Shown here one piece after another: positions 11,613 to 22,829 of a stretch of DNA of 64,000 bases. The notes below the pieces were generated by a model that was not told the origin of the DNA, ran no database searches, and was given only the letters and a program-made list of their open reading frames with translations. Every line of letters starts with the position of its first letter. The first letter of the stretch is position 1. Source of the DNA: Nannobrachium achirus (taxonomy: Eukaryota > Chordata > Actinopteri > Myctophiformes > Myctophidae); NCBI GenBank assembly GCA_963921795.1, contig OY997659.1, positions 27,809,290-27,873,289 on the forward strand. The letters run 5' to 3'. The position numbers and the translations under genes were made by a program.

Positions 11613-12592
11613 CACTTTCACAGCCTGCCCAGAATGGCTGTCGGTGGACTAGCCGGAAATTTCTATTATTGTATTATGATCTGAGACAGCCTTCATTTTA
11701 TAAGACCATCAGCACGATCCCACGTAACGCCATTCTTTTTACCACATCACGATCCCCCGTTGTTTACTCGCCAGCGAATTGGCTTAGCTCTGCATTGGCA
11801 TATATTGGGGATTTTGGCAGAGGCATCTTCTCCCCCCGTGCGCTTCGCGTGAACGATCCGTGCACATCGAGGTAAGCGAATGTAATCCACTCCGTATGCA
11901 GTGCCCATGTCAACTTTTATGATCGAAAACATCACGGACAGATGCTATGCTAACGCCTCCTCCTACAATGAAAGTGAACGGAGGTACGGGCTTTGGCTAT
12001 AGAGTCTGAAAAGCTACCAGAAGTACTTCCGGTTCAAAGGGTTGAGAGAATAATCCTTTTAGATCAGTTGAAGAAGAGACGGAGAAGAGCTGCCGATCGT
12101 TTTCTTTCGATCATTATCACTTATTTCGTTTTTAATGACCTAGTATGGTAAATTACGGTCCGGCTAATTTAAGTACTAAAGAAGTACGGTTTAATCCACA
12201 TTTAATATTAACCCTTTCCAAGCCACGGGGAGCCACTTAATATTAAAACCGTAATATACCGGACATCTGAGCAAGGATGTCTCAGCCGCGCCGTCTTTTA
12301 CCGTACTATGTCATTAAAAACGAAATAAATGATTTTTATCCGAAGATCGGCGATCGGAGGAGATGCATCTGCCGAGACCGGCACTCTAAGCCAATGCAGA
12401 GGGAGGAATTTGGCTGGTGACTGTGGTGAGAATACAACGGGGTCGGGGATTGCGTGATGTTTATGGGGGATGAAGACCACGTGATATAGCGCTGATGGTC
12501 TTGTAAAATGAATGCAGTTCAGATCATAATATAATAATAGAAATTTCACGGCTAATCTACCAACAAGCCATTCTATTTCGGCTGGCGAAGTG
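11613..12592. mobile_element. TTAA-bounded element with long imperfect inverted arms
   Basis: Lies between TTAA at 11609-11612 and 12593-12596. The left end CACTTTCACAGCC pairs with GGCTGGCGAAGTG at the right. Similarity of the arms continues for hundreds of bases, for example GAAATTTCTATTATTGTATT at 11665 against its complement near 12535, so the element could fold into a giant imperfect hairpin. It shares its left TTAA with the preceding element. Confidence 0.65.
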
Positions 12593-12621
12593 TTAAGTGG
12601 CTCCCCGTGGCTGAGAAAAAG
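12212..12621. mobile_element. Ends of a third TTAA-bounded element, interleaved
   Basis: CCCTTTCCAAGCCACGGGG after TTAA at 12208-12211 is mirrored by CCCCGTGGCTGAGAAAAAG before TTAA at 12622-12625. CCCTTT-type ends next to TTAA are characteristic of piggyBac. The left end lies inside the preceding element, so the order of insertions is unclear. Confidence 0.55.
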
Positions 12622-12835
12622 TTAAGTACAATTTTGAGGTATTTGTACTTTACTAGAGTATTTCCAATTTCCAATACCTTTACTTCTTCTCCACTAGATC
12701 TTGGATCCAAATATTGTACTTTTACTCCATTCCATTTATTTTAAATCTTTAGTTTAGTACTTTGTAGATTTGGATTATTATTACAAAACATACATTAATC
12801 ATTTCAACCAAACCAAAAACAAAACTTCAAAAATT

Positions 12836-12889
12836 GCTCACAATGCGTCGCATTGCAACACACATTGTGGCTTGTAGATCGGCTATTTT
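12836..12889. repeat. GATCTACAAGCT hairpin module in a hAT element
   Basis: GCTCACAATGCGTCGCATTG followed by GTGGCTTGTAGATCGGCTAT. It occupies the same internal position as in the copies at 7934 and 18525, so it is an inherited part of this hAT family. Confidence 0.8.
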
Positions 12890-13006
12890 CAAAAGATTTT
12901 GATAAATTTGAACACTTCAAATAGGATATTCTGTATAACGAGTACTTTTTATACCAATACTTTTGTACTTTTACTCAAGTACATTGGATTCTGGATTTTA
13001 CTTGTA

Positions 13007-13167
13007 AGGGTGCCCTCACACCAAAATACCTATAGTTGAATCCGCCAATGCATTTCAATGAGAATGGAGCGTATTTTGCCAATAGAGGATTTCTGCAAAA
13101 AATGCTCCATTCTCATTGAAATGCATTGGCGGATTCCACTCTAGGTATTTTGGAGTGTGGGCACCCT
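13007..13167. mobile_element. Palindromic MITE with TA target duplication
   Basis: Ends AGGGTGCCCTCACACC and GGAGTGTGGGCACCCT, flanked by TA on each side. The inner arms at 13038-13070 and 13104-13136 are a perfect 33-bp inverted repeat. The whole element can fold into one hairpin. TA duplication suggests a Tc1/mariner-type mover, which is an inference. Confidence 0.75.
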
Positions 13168-13342
13168 TACAGAGTATTTCTGCATTGCAGTATTGATACT
13201 TTTACATGAGTAACAGATGTGAGTACTTTTTCCACCACTGTGTATGCTGCGTTGCTTGTGTCACATAATGGTGTTGCACGTGTAGCACTGCCTCAACCTG
13301 ATGGCCTCAAAAGTCTAGTATCTCCCTCGGTCTATAGGAATA

Positions 13343-13411
13343 TCCCTTTGGATCAATGGTTAAGATATTGGACTTTAACGCAGGAGACCCGGGTTTGAAT
13401 CCCGGGCGTTA
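13343..13411 (+). mobile_element. tRNA-like sequence (tRNA pseudogene or SINE head)
   Basis: A perfect T-arm (CCGGG-TTTGAAT-CCCGG, containing a B-box) and an A-box-like GATCAATGGTTAAGA are present at tRNA spacing. The 7 bases after the T-arm do not pair with any 5' acceptor strand, so a functional tRNA is unlikely. Confidence 0.55.
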
Positions 13412-13464
13412 CACTCACAATGCTTTGCAAAAGTCATCTATTTCCGGTGTGCGACAACCGCCAG

Positions 13465-13720
13465 AGGTCAAGGCCTTGCTGGCTTGTGGTGGACATTTTT
13501 GTCAAAATTCTATTTTTGCCACGGACACCAGAAACACACAAATAGCTAGACTCTAGACTTAAATTGCCTTTTCAGGTCTGTGACTCTTGAGAGTACACAA
13601 ATGGAACCAAATGGACCCAGTAAATCTGTGTCATGAATATTCTGCAGAAAATCTGGAGACTGACATTCAGTAATTGGGTCTTATGATCAAAAGTAAAAAA
13701 AAAATCTATGATGATAAATC
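13465..13720. repeat. Partial copy of the dispersed repeat at 22408-22829
   Basis: Shares TGCTGGCTTGTGGTGGACAT and the following TTTTTGTCAAAAT, then GGTCTGT with ACTC..GAGAGT, and a GACATTCAGTA then GGGTCTTATGAT ending with the second copy. The left terminus is missing. Confidence 0.75.
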
Positions 13721-13846
13721 AGACTTTAGACTGCCATGGATTTGATTGTACAATCAGTTTAACGTATACATTTGACAAATGTTCATCAAAGAATAATGTA
13801 GTACGGCATAATCAGCTCACAGCACACACACAGTTTTTGGATGATT

Positions 13847-13861
13847 GCGACCATAGGTCGC
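13847..13861. repeat. GCGACC palindrome
   Basis: GCGACCATAGGTCGC, one of four copies of this small palindrome (also 14261-14276, 14494-14512, 17800-17814). All lie near the CArG-box repeats. Confidence 0.75.
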
Positions 13862-13960
13862 AGTTTACTATCAGAACCGTCTCATGTTGACCGTATCTGT
13901 CTGTCTGTATGGGAAACGCTTGTCTTTTTTGTTGATTGACTCTCACGCTCTGACATCACA

Positions 13961-14120
13961 CTGTGATTTCAGGGGAACCAAATCCCTTTTATGCCCATAT
14001 ATGGAGATTACTGTGATGCTGGGGGAACCAAATCGCTTTTATGCCCATATATGGAGATATGGAGATCCCTGTGATGCCAGGGGAACCAAATCCCTTTTAT
14101 GCCCATATATGGACGTCCCT
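13961..14120. repeat. 50-58 bp minisatellite, three units each with a CArG box
   Basis: Units start at 13961, 14011 and 14069, each with CTGTGAT, GGGGAACCAAATC, CTTTTATGCCCATATATGG. Each holds the perfect decamer CCATATATGG (13995, 14045, 14103). A fourth decamer lies at 14175-14184. CC(A/T)6GG is the consensus SRF/MADS site; function here is not implied. Confidence 0.9.
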
Positions 14121-14386
14121 GATGTCATCAATATCAAGCCCATATCTGTGAATATCTATGGGCACCAGGGGTCTCCATATATGGGTAACTGGTCCGACCA
14201 AGACATGGCCCGACCTAGGGTGAGGTCGCTTTTTGCCCTTAGGCATCTTACTAGTTTATTGCGACCGTCAGGTCGCAAGTTACTATGAAATCCTCCACCG
14301 GCTGTCCCTCCTTCAGTGAGTCACGTCACATCACACTTTTGGCCGTATTCTTATCTCCGGCACCGCTGCCCCTATCCATGCCAAAC

Positions 14387-14390
<4 letters not shown>

Positions 14391-14423
<33 letters not shown>
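14391..14423. repeat. (CA)n microsatellite
   Basis: 33 bp of CA repeat within the intron. Confidence 0.97.
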
Positions 14424-14425
<2 letters not shown>

Positions 14426-14599
14426 CTTGGCTGGCAAACCACAACCTCCGCCCCTGATTTCTCACATGCCCCTCTTCTAGTGCCACCATGAGGTTGCAGA
14501 CCTGACGGTCGCTTATCTCCCGATTAGAAAGTGTTACTGGTTTACTTATATATTATTAAGTGTGGTGAATTCATTAAAGAGAGTCCTCGATTTCTGCAG

Positions 14600-14791
14600 A
14601 TGACCTCGGTGGAGAGAGTGGTTGAGTACACAGAGTTGGAGAGCGAAGCACCCTGGGAAACGGACAAACAGCCTCCCAGCGACTGGCCCAAGAACGGCTG
14701 CATCACCTTCGACCAAGTGGACTTCTCTTACAGTGCCAACGGGCCTCTGGTGCTGAAGAAGCTCAACGCCGTCTTCAGATCCAGAGAGAAG
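14600..14791 (+). CDS. abcc4: abcc4 exon: linker and start of NBD2 (residues 188-251)
   Basis: Acceptor TTTCTGCAG, donor GTTTCT, 192 nt, phase 0 at both ends. It opens [20 protein letters not shown], joining the previous exon's ENM to give the family phrase ENMMxSVERVxEYT. It closes with [20 protein letters not shown] then [13 protein letters not shown]2 begins at about residue 222, and Tyr231 is in the position of the A-loop aromatic residue that stacks on the ATP adenine. The exon ends just before Walker A. Confidence 0.97.
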
Positions 14792-14861
14792 GTTTCTAAA
14801 CCATATCGTTGTTGTCAGGTGGAAACCTCGTATGTCCAAAACCGTTAGTCTCGCATCGCAA

Positions 14862-14896
14862 GGCGTTGTGTGCTCCCATGTAGATCTGCTGTTTTC
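14862..14896. repeat. GATCTACAAGCT module, single arm
   Basis: GGCGTTGTGTGCTCCCATGT then AGATCTGCTGTTTT. A second degraded arm follows at 15064-15105 (CGCGCTGCGACACATTGTGA then GTTTGTAGATCGGCTATTTT). Confidence 0.7.
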
Positions 14897-15944
14897 ACTA
14901 GTTTTGTACGACAGTCTTGTATGATGTTGGAAGAAGGGATTTACTTTATGTAACTTGTTGATACAAGGTTTCCGCTTGGCAGTGACGATATTCAACTGTC
15001 TATGGTCGCTGGTTGCGTGCCAGTGTTGATTTGACAGCAAATTTTGATTTGGTTTTAGTCCTAGTCGCGCTGCGACACATTGTGAGTTTGTAGATCGGCT
15101 ATTTTCGGAGTACCATGCTTAGTTTCTGGATCTCTTCTCTGCCAGTACCTATAGTCCAGTTTTTATTTGTTGATGAAATTGTCAGTATATTTAGTCATAG
15201 TTTTTGTCATCATAGCTTATTTTTTTATTTTGTTTTTGTCAGTGAAAAAAGGTAGTCAACAAACATATTTCGTCATAGTTTTAGTCGGCGATATCAACAT
15301 TGGTTGCGTCCAATCCACTGGTGACTTGCTTTGATATGCGGTTTGTGTGGGGGGGTGTGACGTGCTGCTCTTTTTTAAAAATCTTTTATTTTTCATTATT
15401 TTTCAAATCAATTATTGAAGGGACAACATATTGTGCCGGCGACGAATCTCGGCGACTATACCATTTGTGATTCATGGAATACATATCATGTAATTAAGAC
15501 CGTTCGAGTGGATCCATTTGTTCCCATTTGCATTCTGAGTTACCTGGTGGTGACAACAGTTTATTCACTATAAGAGAGAGGGAGAGGGAGAGGGAGTAGA
15601 CAGGGATGAGGAGAGGGGAGTAAAAAAGCAGAGAGAGCGGCAGGAAGAGGGAGATGGTTGAGGATGATTGAAATTGTGTTTAATGCAGGGGGTGTATTTT
15701 GCATGGCCACGGTTGGCCAGGGCGGCTGATTTCACAATGGATGGGTTGATAAGTGGAGAGGCCCCGGCTCTGACAGCCCATGGGAGGGATCTTCACCGCA
15801 TGCCGTGGGGCTGAAAGGCTTTGTGCATCCCTGACAGTCCCCCTGAGACCCTTTCACAAGGAAACCTGCACCTACCACTTACAAGATTGTTCTTGCTCCA
15901 TTCCTCACCGCAAACACATTCATAATAATTATACGTAAAAAAAA

Positions 15945-15950
<6 letters not shown>

Positions 15951-15990
<40 letters not shown>
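15951..15990. repeat. (CA)n microsatellite
   Basis: 40 bp of CA repeat after an A-rich run. Confidence 0.97.
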
Positions 15991-15994
<4 letters not shown>

Positions 15995-16931
15995 CTACAA
16001 TTCCACATAGCCTACACCTACAGTATAAGCCCGCAGAGAAATGGCTCGGTCCAAGACACATGACATAACCTAAGCAGAAGGATATTTAATACCAAGATGA
16101 AAGATGCAGTTGCTGCTCTGACATTTCCGTATAGATAAACAGTGATTGTGCAATAGGTTTTCCTTTGTAGTCTTTGTCTAAATTGAGAGAGCAATGTCAT
16201 ATTCCATCAGCCCTTCCCATTTCTCATCTTTTCACCAGTGTCGGTGGAAGTAAAAGATGTGGCCGATCTACTGTATGCCTGAACAATGTTGATAGCACAA
16301 GAAGTCTGAATATATTACGATGGTATCAAATTCTGTGTTGTAAAGCTTAGTGTTGCTGTTCTTTTTAATGTCACTGGTGTTCATTGAGTGTCTCGTTAAC
16401 TACTGATATGACGAGAGAGAGAGAGCATCTCCTCTCTGACGAAGGCCATGAAAAGTAGAGCGACCAAAGGCAGCAGCTCAGGATAAAGTCATGAAATGTA
16501 ACTTTTTTTGTAGTTTTTGGGGGGCTTCTCTGACATCTATTCTACCCAAAAAGCCAGGCATTTGAACACTCAGTATTTTATTTGTGGTCAGGGCATTGCT
16601 GAATAACGAGAACTCAAATAGCCCGCCGACAACCCCACCTACCAGAGAAGCAGAGAATTGATTGATTGAATACTTTATTAACCGTTTGCAAAGACAAGCA
16701 CAGGAAAGTACAGTACAATACAAGGTTAATAGGACTTGTTTCCATTGGGGTCCTTTGTACTCTATTCATCAAAACATTTAACGACAGACAAATATCCAAT
16801 ACTATGCAAAATCATCATTTAAACGAGTAGAATAAAAATAAACAGTTCGGAATTACTCCACCATTTTGTTTATTGCAAGTTTAGTGATATAGTTGTTTAT
16901 GTACCAGTAAAAGACAGCTAAGGGACCGGAG

Positions 16932-16995
16932 CGCAGGACGGAATTCGCACAGGACGTAATTCGCACAGGACGTAATTCGCACAGGACGTAATTCA
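16932..16995. repeat. 16-bp tandem repeat, about 4 units
   Basis: Unit CAGGACGTAATTCGCA repeated without spacing; the first unit has one G for T. It is immediately followed by AT-rich DNA and a CArG-type repeat fragment. Confidence 0.92.
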
Positions 16996-17019
16996 TTATT
17001 AATTAATTATTATTTAGCC

Positions 17020-17815
17020 TATATGGAGATCCCTGATACCCAGAGATATGGGCATATTGGTTGGATCAACGGTTCTACAAAAATCAAACCTCGGTTCTAA
17101 GTGAAGCGGTGAATTTGTATTCTATGTGTTCTAAATCTATACATTCTGTGATCTATACTTTCTATGTGCTTTAGTTCTAGTTCTGAATGAATGAATGATT
17201 TTGTCTGGAGAGCCAAATTGTCATGTGAAGCTTGGCCAATCCTCAATTCTTCATTCTGGTAATGCACGGGACAGACAAAACTAACCAATCACAGCGTGGA
17301 GATGCACTGCACAGGTACGGGACACACAAAGCCACACCTTGGAAGCGGCTTTCACCGCTTCAAAAAATATGTTGTACTGTTACGGCAGGAGAATGTACGG
17401 GACAGATAAAACCTATGACGTCTGATATCATACATACGATCCCTTTTCTGCCCATATATGGAGATCCCTGACTGTAGAACCAACCGTGTGCTGTGAAACC
17501 CCAGACATGCGTCCGTACTTGTCAGTATGTCTCTCAGTCCTTGTCCCCTTTTATGGGCATAATAGGGATTCTATTAGTGTGGTTGCCTTAACAGGGCATC
17601 ATCTGGGAATCAGGTGTAGAGGTCAGCTCCCAATATGGAGATCTAGATCTGATGATCCAGTCGTCTCCATGTATGAATATGCAGGGTTTGATCTTTGATG
17701 AGGTGATGTCACGTGATGTCACAATGTCAACATAATTGAGGCGTTACAGACGTTACAGAAGGACGTACTGACAAGATGTGCCGGTTGTCATAGTTAACTG
17801 CGACCTACGGTCGCA
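17020..17815. repeat. CArG-box repeat fragments
   Basis: Contains the phrase TATGGAGATCCCTGA at 17023, the perfect CCATATATGG at 17452-17461 followed by AGATCCCTGA, CAATATGGAGATC near 17632, and ends with the GCGACCTACGGTCGC palindrome (17800-17814). Same family as 13847-14276. Confidence 0.7.
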
Positions 17816-18948
17816 AATAAATTGATAAGATTCCTCGGGAATGTCTTAGTTATATAGGCACTGTTGCAATTAGTACTACTGTTTATTTCTTATGATGAAA
17901 CTAAGAAAGCGCCCAAAGTGTCTGGCAAAAGTGGCCAACTAACATTTGGGTGTGAAAGTAGATTGGGATCAATTTTCGCTTTGCAGGTTGCAGTTCAGGT
18001 CTAGAGTGGATACGGAATTAGCTTCCGGGTTTGCGTATCATAGGACCTTTAAACGCTTGTTTTCTGTGATGTGTGATCCAGTCATGCAAGTTTTCATCAT
18101 GGAGCTTTAGTGGTAAATATAGTTGGAGCAGAGAATTTCAATGTCTCTGGTGCATGAATTTGTTGAAATGTGCTACTTTCGTGGCAGCCCATTTAGGACC
18201 ATTTATAGACAGGTAGCAGGATCAGGCAAAACAGGGAAAACACAAGGAACGTACCTTGAAGTGATAAATTCAAGAAACACGATAGAGTAATTGATGATTT
18301 TAGCAAATCGGAGTAAGGGTGGAAAAAGCTACAGCATGATTGTTAAGTAGCTACAAAATATGGCAGTAGGCAGCCAAGTGTGTTATTTTGTTTGAAATTG
18401 AAATGAAACGATAATGGAACCATAATATTGGAGCATTGGCGGAGCCAGGTGGTTTTGTGTCAATAAGTCATACTGTAGTTTCTGGAATCCTAGGGAAAAC
18501 TAATTAAAACACATGAATGATATCCAGTGGTGGAAAGTAACTAAGTACATTTATCCAATTTGAGGTACTTTTACAGTATTTCCAGTTCTCGATATGTTTA
18601 CTTCTACTCCACTACATCTCAGAGTCAAATATTGTACTTTTACTCCATTACAATTATTAGAAAACCTTGACTATTTATTTACTATTTACTTAGTAGATTT
18701 TGATTATTATTACAAAACCTACATTAAACACCCTATTTAAACTTTTACTATTTTAAAATAGCCAATCTACAAGTTATTTTCAAAAGATTTGTATACATTT
18801 GAAAACTTGAAACAGGACATTCTGCATAATGAGTAGCCTACTTTTTGAGCAGAGCTAACCGCTCCTACAGTACGTCTGGCTTTGTGTGTATGTATGTATG
18901 AGTATGTCCGTATGAGTACAAGACTAACGTCATAGAAAGTATGCAGAG

Positions 18949-19113
18949 ACCACAGCTGATGTCACAGACAGAACGGCCCATACAAGGAGATATGCAAGTG
19001 TGTCTTGTTTGATAGGTGTGATTTTTGAGCGGTGCGAACCACTCAGCACACAGAGAGACCGACATCACCACAGCTGATGTCACGGACAGAACGGCCCATA
19101 CAAGGAGATATGC
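18949..19113. repeat. Internal duplication around CACAGCTGATGTCAC
   Basis: The segment CACAGCTGATGTCACAGACA then GAACGGCCCATACAAGGAGA at 18950 is repeated at 19068 with one base changed in the first 20. Both copies lie inside the hAT-like element. Confidence 0.85.
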
Positions 19114-19439
19114 ATGCACGTGTGTCAGGTTTTTTTTAAATCTATAATTTTTATCCCACAATTTTGTAACCCATTTTTTCACCCAGTGCTAATTGCCTAT
19201 ATAATCCTGGGCTCTGCTCTCCCTCTGCCGTGCCTGGGGAGACAACGGACTGACCTCATGTGTCCTTCTATGCATGAGGAGTCCAGGTTGCTTCTTTTCA
19301 CCTGACAGTGGAGATTTCCCTGGTTTGGACGTAGCGTGTGGAAGGAACACGTTATTCCAACCAGTTCCTTTCCCCTCCATCAGGTGCCCCGGCTGGCCAG
19401 GGGGAGGCATTATTGAGACCAGGATTACGTGCATGTTTT

Positions 19440-19644
19440 TGTGAGGGTATCAACACTAGGAGACACGGGGAGAACATGCAAACTCCACACAGAAAGGTCC
19501 TATCGCCAACCCCACCTAGGGTGTGGGCGCTGATGACGCGGAGGGAGGAACACGCCGCCAGCGCCCACAGCGTCCCCCGACGGGAATCGAACAGGACCTT
19601 CTAGCTGTGAGGCGAAGCGCTAACCACTGCGCCACCGTGCCCCC
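19440..19644 (-). mobile_element. tRNA-derived SINE, minus strand
   Basis: On the minus strand it starts GGCACGGTGGCGCAGTGGTT (A-box region), continues AGCGCTTCGCCTCACAGCTA, then GTTCGATTCCCGTCGGGG with a B-box. This is the well-known fish SINE head with RNA polymerase III promoter boxes. The 3' limit is uncertain; similarity to a typical tail (CATGCAAACTCC and neighbours) runs to about 19440. Confidence 0.7.
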
Positions 19645-19812
19645 ACATGTGTCATGTTTGATACCATGTGAAGTCACTTCACACATGTACGATTTATAGT
19701 ATTTTAAGTACATTTTGATGCCAATACCTTTGTACTTTGACTCACGTAAATGTTGAATTCCGGACTATCACTGTGGCCTGCCCATAAGTCTGACATCTCA
19801 TTACTCCGACGG

Positions 19813-19903
19813 TGGTTAGGTTTAGGCATAGTTTTACTGAGGTCGGGGTTATGGTTAGGTTTAGGCACAGTTTTACTGAGGTTAGGGTTATGGTTAGGGT
19901 TGG
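19813..19903. repeat. 39-bp tandem repeat rich in TTAGG
   Basis: Two full units beginning GGTTAGGTTTAGGCATAGTT and a partial third. It superficially resembles telomeric repeat but has a longer unit with an ACTGAGGT insert. Confidence 0.85.
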
Positions 19904-20007
19904 GTACCGTCGAACTAATGGGACGTTGGAACGATGACACAGCACCCTTTTACTTGTAACATAGTAGCCTACATCTACATTGCAGTATTGATAGTTCTTA
20001 CTCATCA

Positions 20008-20495
<488 letters not shown>

Positions 20496-22407
20496 TGACA
20501 CATTTAGACTGCAGTCTCCAGCTGCTCTGTCTTAGCATGTGAAACTGTATACAGTAACCAAAGGCTAGAGCCGGATGCGATGAGCTTAAACTGCCGGGAA
20601 AAAAACAGTGTTATCAGAGATGTCTAGGAAGTAAAGCACTCACTTTTAGCCTTGCATTGTGTGTAACGGAGTGCCATACTGCGTCTACTGTAGCATGCAG
20701 TGCTATTTGTCTTTCCGCAAACTGGTCAATATCTGCGCTGCAAAGTCGTGAGTATCAATTTAATTCTGAGGGTGTAAAAAATGGTCCTGGAAAGGCTCAT
20801 TTGAAACAACCCGCGTGAAATGTCAAACTCTGGATTTTTTAGATTGCACTGTAAATCCTTCTTCTTGAAGTATCAACAGTATATCTCTGCCATTCCCCCA
20901 GTCACGCTGCATAGTCACTGTCAGATCAACACCATGCAACAGTAACCTCCACGCCTCGGCCTGCTATTTTATATGCCTTAAAAAAAAGAGAGAGAAACGG
21001 GTGAGGAGAATTACAGTCGTCACTCAGGGGATTTCTGAAAGTGAGACAAACGGGACGCCTTGAGACAGTTTAACTTTATTTCCGCTTGTTGAAAGTGATA
21101 CGGCATTAAGAAAATGCCAGCCTGCGGGGTGAGTGTCAGAGGAGAGGAAAGGAGGGGAGAATACTCCCACGGCCTGTAACAGCGAAGAGAGCAGCCTCCC
21201 CATCCCTGACAGAGGATTAGCCCTCTCTACCCCCCAAACATGGGAAAGCTGCTTAGGAGAGAACCCCCCCCCACCCCCAGCTCCACCCCCATCCTCAGTG
21301 ATATAGTCTCCCCTGTATACACCGTCACTTAGCCAAAGTCTTAAACATTTTGTGCAGCCAAAAAAAGAAGGAGAAAAAAAAAGTTTATTAATGCTTTTTC
21401 TGTGGCTTTGATACAGTAGGTTTGTGGCTTTTGGCTTCCGATAAAGTTTTAACTCGTGTTTCTTAAGCTTAAGTTTTGTAGATGGTTGTGATGCATGCTT
21501 CATGTGATGTTTGCTGTTTGTTTCCCTGCCATGGGGAGAGAGTTACACAAAGTGGCAGGTTGGGGTTGTAGGGGTTGTTATTATTATTATAACTTTGAAC
21601 ACTCCAGCAGCCGCGCCACATAACCAAGCGGTACTGTATTAAGATGATATGGGGTATTACCAGTATTACCAAGAGCAGATTCTCCCTTTTTTTCCGTCTC
21701 CCATTTTTCAAAGCTTCTCCCTGTATGAAAAGACATTTCTACAAATATACATTTGGAAACCTTTTTTATTCTCTTGCCTTATCTCGGAAGTGATATTCAG
21801 TCAGCCTTGGAAATGGGAAATATCTTTATACAAAAAATGCTTGTTGCCGCACCTTGTGATGTGGAATCTTCAGATTCTGATATGTATTCCATACATTGCC
21901 AGTGAGGAGTTTCATTATTTGCCCTCCTACCCGCAGATTTGATTATGATAAAACTTTTATTAGCATGTGACATTAAAAAGGATCCATTTCAGATTCTATT
22001 GAATTCTCAGGAATTACTTCTTAGTATAAAAAAAGAGAGAGTGAGAGAGAGAAAAAGAATTCTGTGGCAAACAGGGGGATTCGAATTGTTGGAGCACATA
22101 ATCGGCCTATGGAAAGCTGTGCTTGAAAGCAGTTTTTCCAACCTAACACTGAATCCTCAATTAAAGTGTGTCACTAGTTTGAATTGGGACTTCAGCTGGC
22201 TTAATGACAAGGCAGTCTTCTGGTGACAGAGGGAAAAAGCTCATTGGAAGTAAGGAGGTGGAACATTTTCTAAGGCAAAAGAAACCAGCATGAACGACTG
22301 AAAGCTTAATTTCTTCTGTTTCCATGGGATTGGTCGGAAATTGTAAAAGTGTCTGGTCCCATCACGTGAAGGTGTGTTGAGCTGTGTATTTTTCACTGTG
22401 ACCACAC

Positions 22408-22829
22408 CAGGGGTCATCGCCATGCTGGCTTGTGGTGGACATTTTTGTCAAAATATTTCTTTTGCCACAGACATACAAAACAAGTGGACATTAATATTAC
22501 CAGAAACACATAACAATCTAGCCCTGAATGAAACATAACAGGTCTGTAACTCTGAGAGTGTGTAAGGGTCCATTTGGTGAGAGTCAGAGTTAAGGGGGGT
22601 CCTTGCAAATAAAACATTTGAGAACCACTACTACTAGTTAGACGTCTTCTAATATGCCATAGGATCGCAGGAAATAAGTGTGATACATTCTGAAGAAAAC
22701 CTGGAGACTTGACATTCAGTAGTGGGGTCTTATGATAAAAATAAGAACATTATAATGGTGTGTAAAAAGGAAAATCTAAAATTTGCCATGGACACATTTG
22801 TCCGTGTATGGACATATTGATGACCCCTG
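22408..22829. mobile_element. 422-bp repeat with CAGGGGTCATC inverted ends
   Basis: Begins CAGGGGTCATCGCCATG and ends ATTGATGACCCCTG, an 11-bp inverted terminal repeat. No matching target duplication is seen. A partial relative lies at 13465-13720. It includes a GAACCACTA segment similar to hAT-type ends elsewhere in the window. Confidence 0.7.

Larger units (their letters stand above)
11065..13240 (+). mobile_element. hAT-like element (TACTCAAGTA family) with nested insertions
   Basis: Left end CAATGTTGTAAAGTAATTAA, right end TTTTTCCACCACTG. Flanks TGTATACT (11057-11064) and TGTATGCT (13241-13248) form an 8-bp target duplication with one change. The element body is split by TTAA-bounded DNA (11112-12621) and by a palindromic MITE (13007-13167); without these it would be about 0.5 kb. 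It has no transposase frame. Confidence 0.85.
11023..14599 (+). other. abcc4 intron, 3.6 kb, mostly transposon
   Basis: Almost filled by one hAT-like element (11065-13240) with nested insertions. It is followed by a tRNA-like sequence, half of a dispersed repeat, a CArG-box minisatellite (13961-14184) and a CA microsatellite. Confidence 0.8.

Noticed and set aside
11108..12625. Autonomous piggyBac transposon
   Set aside because: No transposase frame longer than about 80 residues. The open frames are short and unrelated to a DDD transposase.
13343..13411. Functional tRNA gene
   Set aside because: The T-arm and A-box look right, but the acceptor stem does not pair, so it is listed as a tRNA-like pseudogene or SINE head.
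13961..14120. CRISPR array
   Set aside because: Regular repeats, but the whole unit is repeated with no unique spacers, in a eukaryotic intron.
19813..19903. Interstitial telomeric repeat
   Set aside because: Contains TTAGGG-like words but the true unit is 39 bp, not 6 bp.
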